Source: Sideroxydans sp. (GTDB taxonomy: Bacteria > Pseudomonadota > Gammaproteobacteria > Burkholderiales > Gallionellaceae). From it: a stretch of DNA of 6,237 bases. Under the pieces are notes generated by a model. The model did not search any database and had not been told where the DNA came from. It saw only the letters and a program-made list of their open reading frames with translations. Both the position numbers and the translations under genes were made by a program. Positions 6,048 through 6,237 of the stretch are shown here, piece by piece (the stretch's first letter is position 1; each line of letters opens with the position of its first letter). Location of the stretch: contig JAVBYP010000088.1 of the NCBI GenBank assembly GCA_030823965.1, positions 1 through 6,237 on the forward strand, written 5' to 3'.

Positions 6048-6237
6048 ATGAACCAAGACCTACAAAAGCTCCAGCCCTACCCCTTCCAGAAACTCGCCAA
6101 ACTGTTCGGCGAAGTGACCCCGAACGCAGCGCTCAAACCGATCAGCCTGCATATCGGCGAGCCTAAGCATGACACGCCGCGATTCATCAAAGACGCCTTG
6201 ATCGATGGCTTGGATGGACTTGCTAATTATCCCACAA
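6048..6237 (+). CDS. dapC: Succinyldiaminopimelate transaminase DapC, 3'-truncated by the window edge
   Basis: A PLP-dependent class I/II aminotransferase that converts N-succinyl-2-amino-6-oxopimelate to N-succinyl-LL-2,6-diaminopimelate with glutamate as donor, in the succinylase branch of lysine and peptidoglycan precursor synthesis. Only the first 63 residues are visible (family length is about 400), so the PLP lysine is outside the window. Diagnostic parts are the start MNQDLQKLQPYPFQKLAKLF, the segment ISLHIGEPKHDTP (32-44) with the GEPKH block characteristic of betaproteobacterial DapC, and DGLANYP (56-62) leading to the YP substrate-loop motif shared with aspartate aminotransferases. 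The ATG at 6048 lacks a strong Shine-Dalgarno (only AAGA about 17 nt upstream) but matches the expected N-terminus. A related aminotransferase such as AlaC/AspC-like cannot be fully excluded on this short piece. Confidence 0.87.
   Translation, partial: MNQDLQKLQPYPFQKLAKLFGEVTPNAALKPISLHIGEPKHDTPRFIKDALIDGLDGLANYPT

Overview
The window looks like ordinary chromosomal sequence from a betaproteobacterium. The best fit is a Nitrosomonadales-type organism (Gallionella/Sideroxydans/Methylotenera/Nitrosomonas neighbourhood). This is inferred from the protein character (succinylase-pathway DapC N-terminus, betaproteobacterial-style ZapE, PurT) and a GC content that looks close to 50-55% by eye. No species can be named from the sequence alone. 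There is no sign of a phage, plasmid, insertion sequence, CRISPR array, tRNA or rRNA. The window is almost fully coding.

Layout. Positions 1-863 (+) hold the C-terminal ~85% of a Tas-like aldo/keto reductase whose start lies upstream of the window. A well-formed sigma70-type promoter (867-895) precedes a small membrane-anchored protein of unknown function (929-1291, +). A convergent junction follows, with a 10-bp perfect inverted repeat (1307-1370) between that gene and the end of a long minus-strand gene cluster. The cluster, in transcription order, is: DMT/EamA-family transporter (5997-5110), HD-domain phosphohydrolase with class I phosphodiesterase-like motifs (5051-4125), PurT (4090-2882), VOC/glyoxalase-fold protein (2882-2508) and ZapE (2508-1372). 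Divergent to it, the start of dapC (6048 to window end, +) sits behind a promoter with a consensus -10 whose -35 lies inside the transporter gene.

How the genes relate. The minus-strand genes have gaps of 58 and 34 bp and then two one-base TGATG stop/start overlaps, so purT, the VOC gene and zapE are almost certainly cotranscribed and translationally coupled. Their known or likely roles (formate-dependent purine synthesis, a small metal-dependent VOC protein, an FtsZ-associated ATPase) do not form one obvious pathway. The most open questions are the HD/phosphodiesterase-like protein, the unidentified VOC protein coupled to purT and zapE, and the small anchored protein. No clearly novel multi-gene system is visible.
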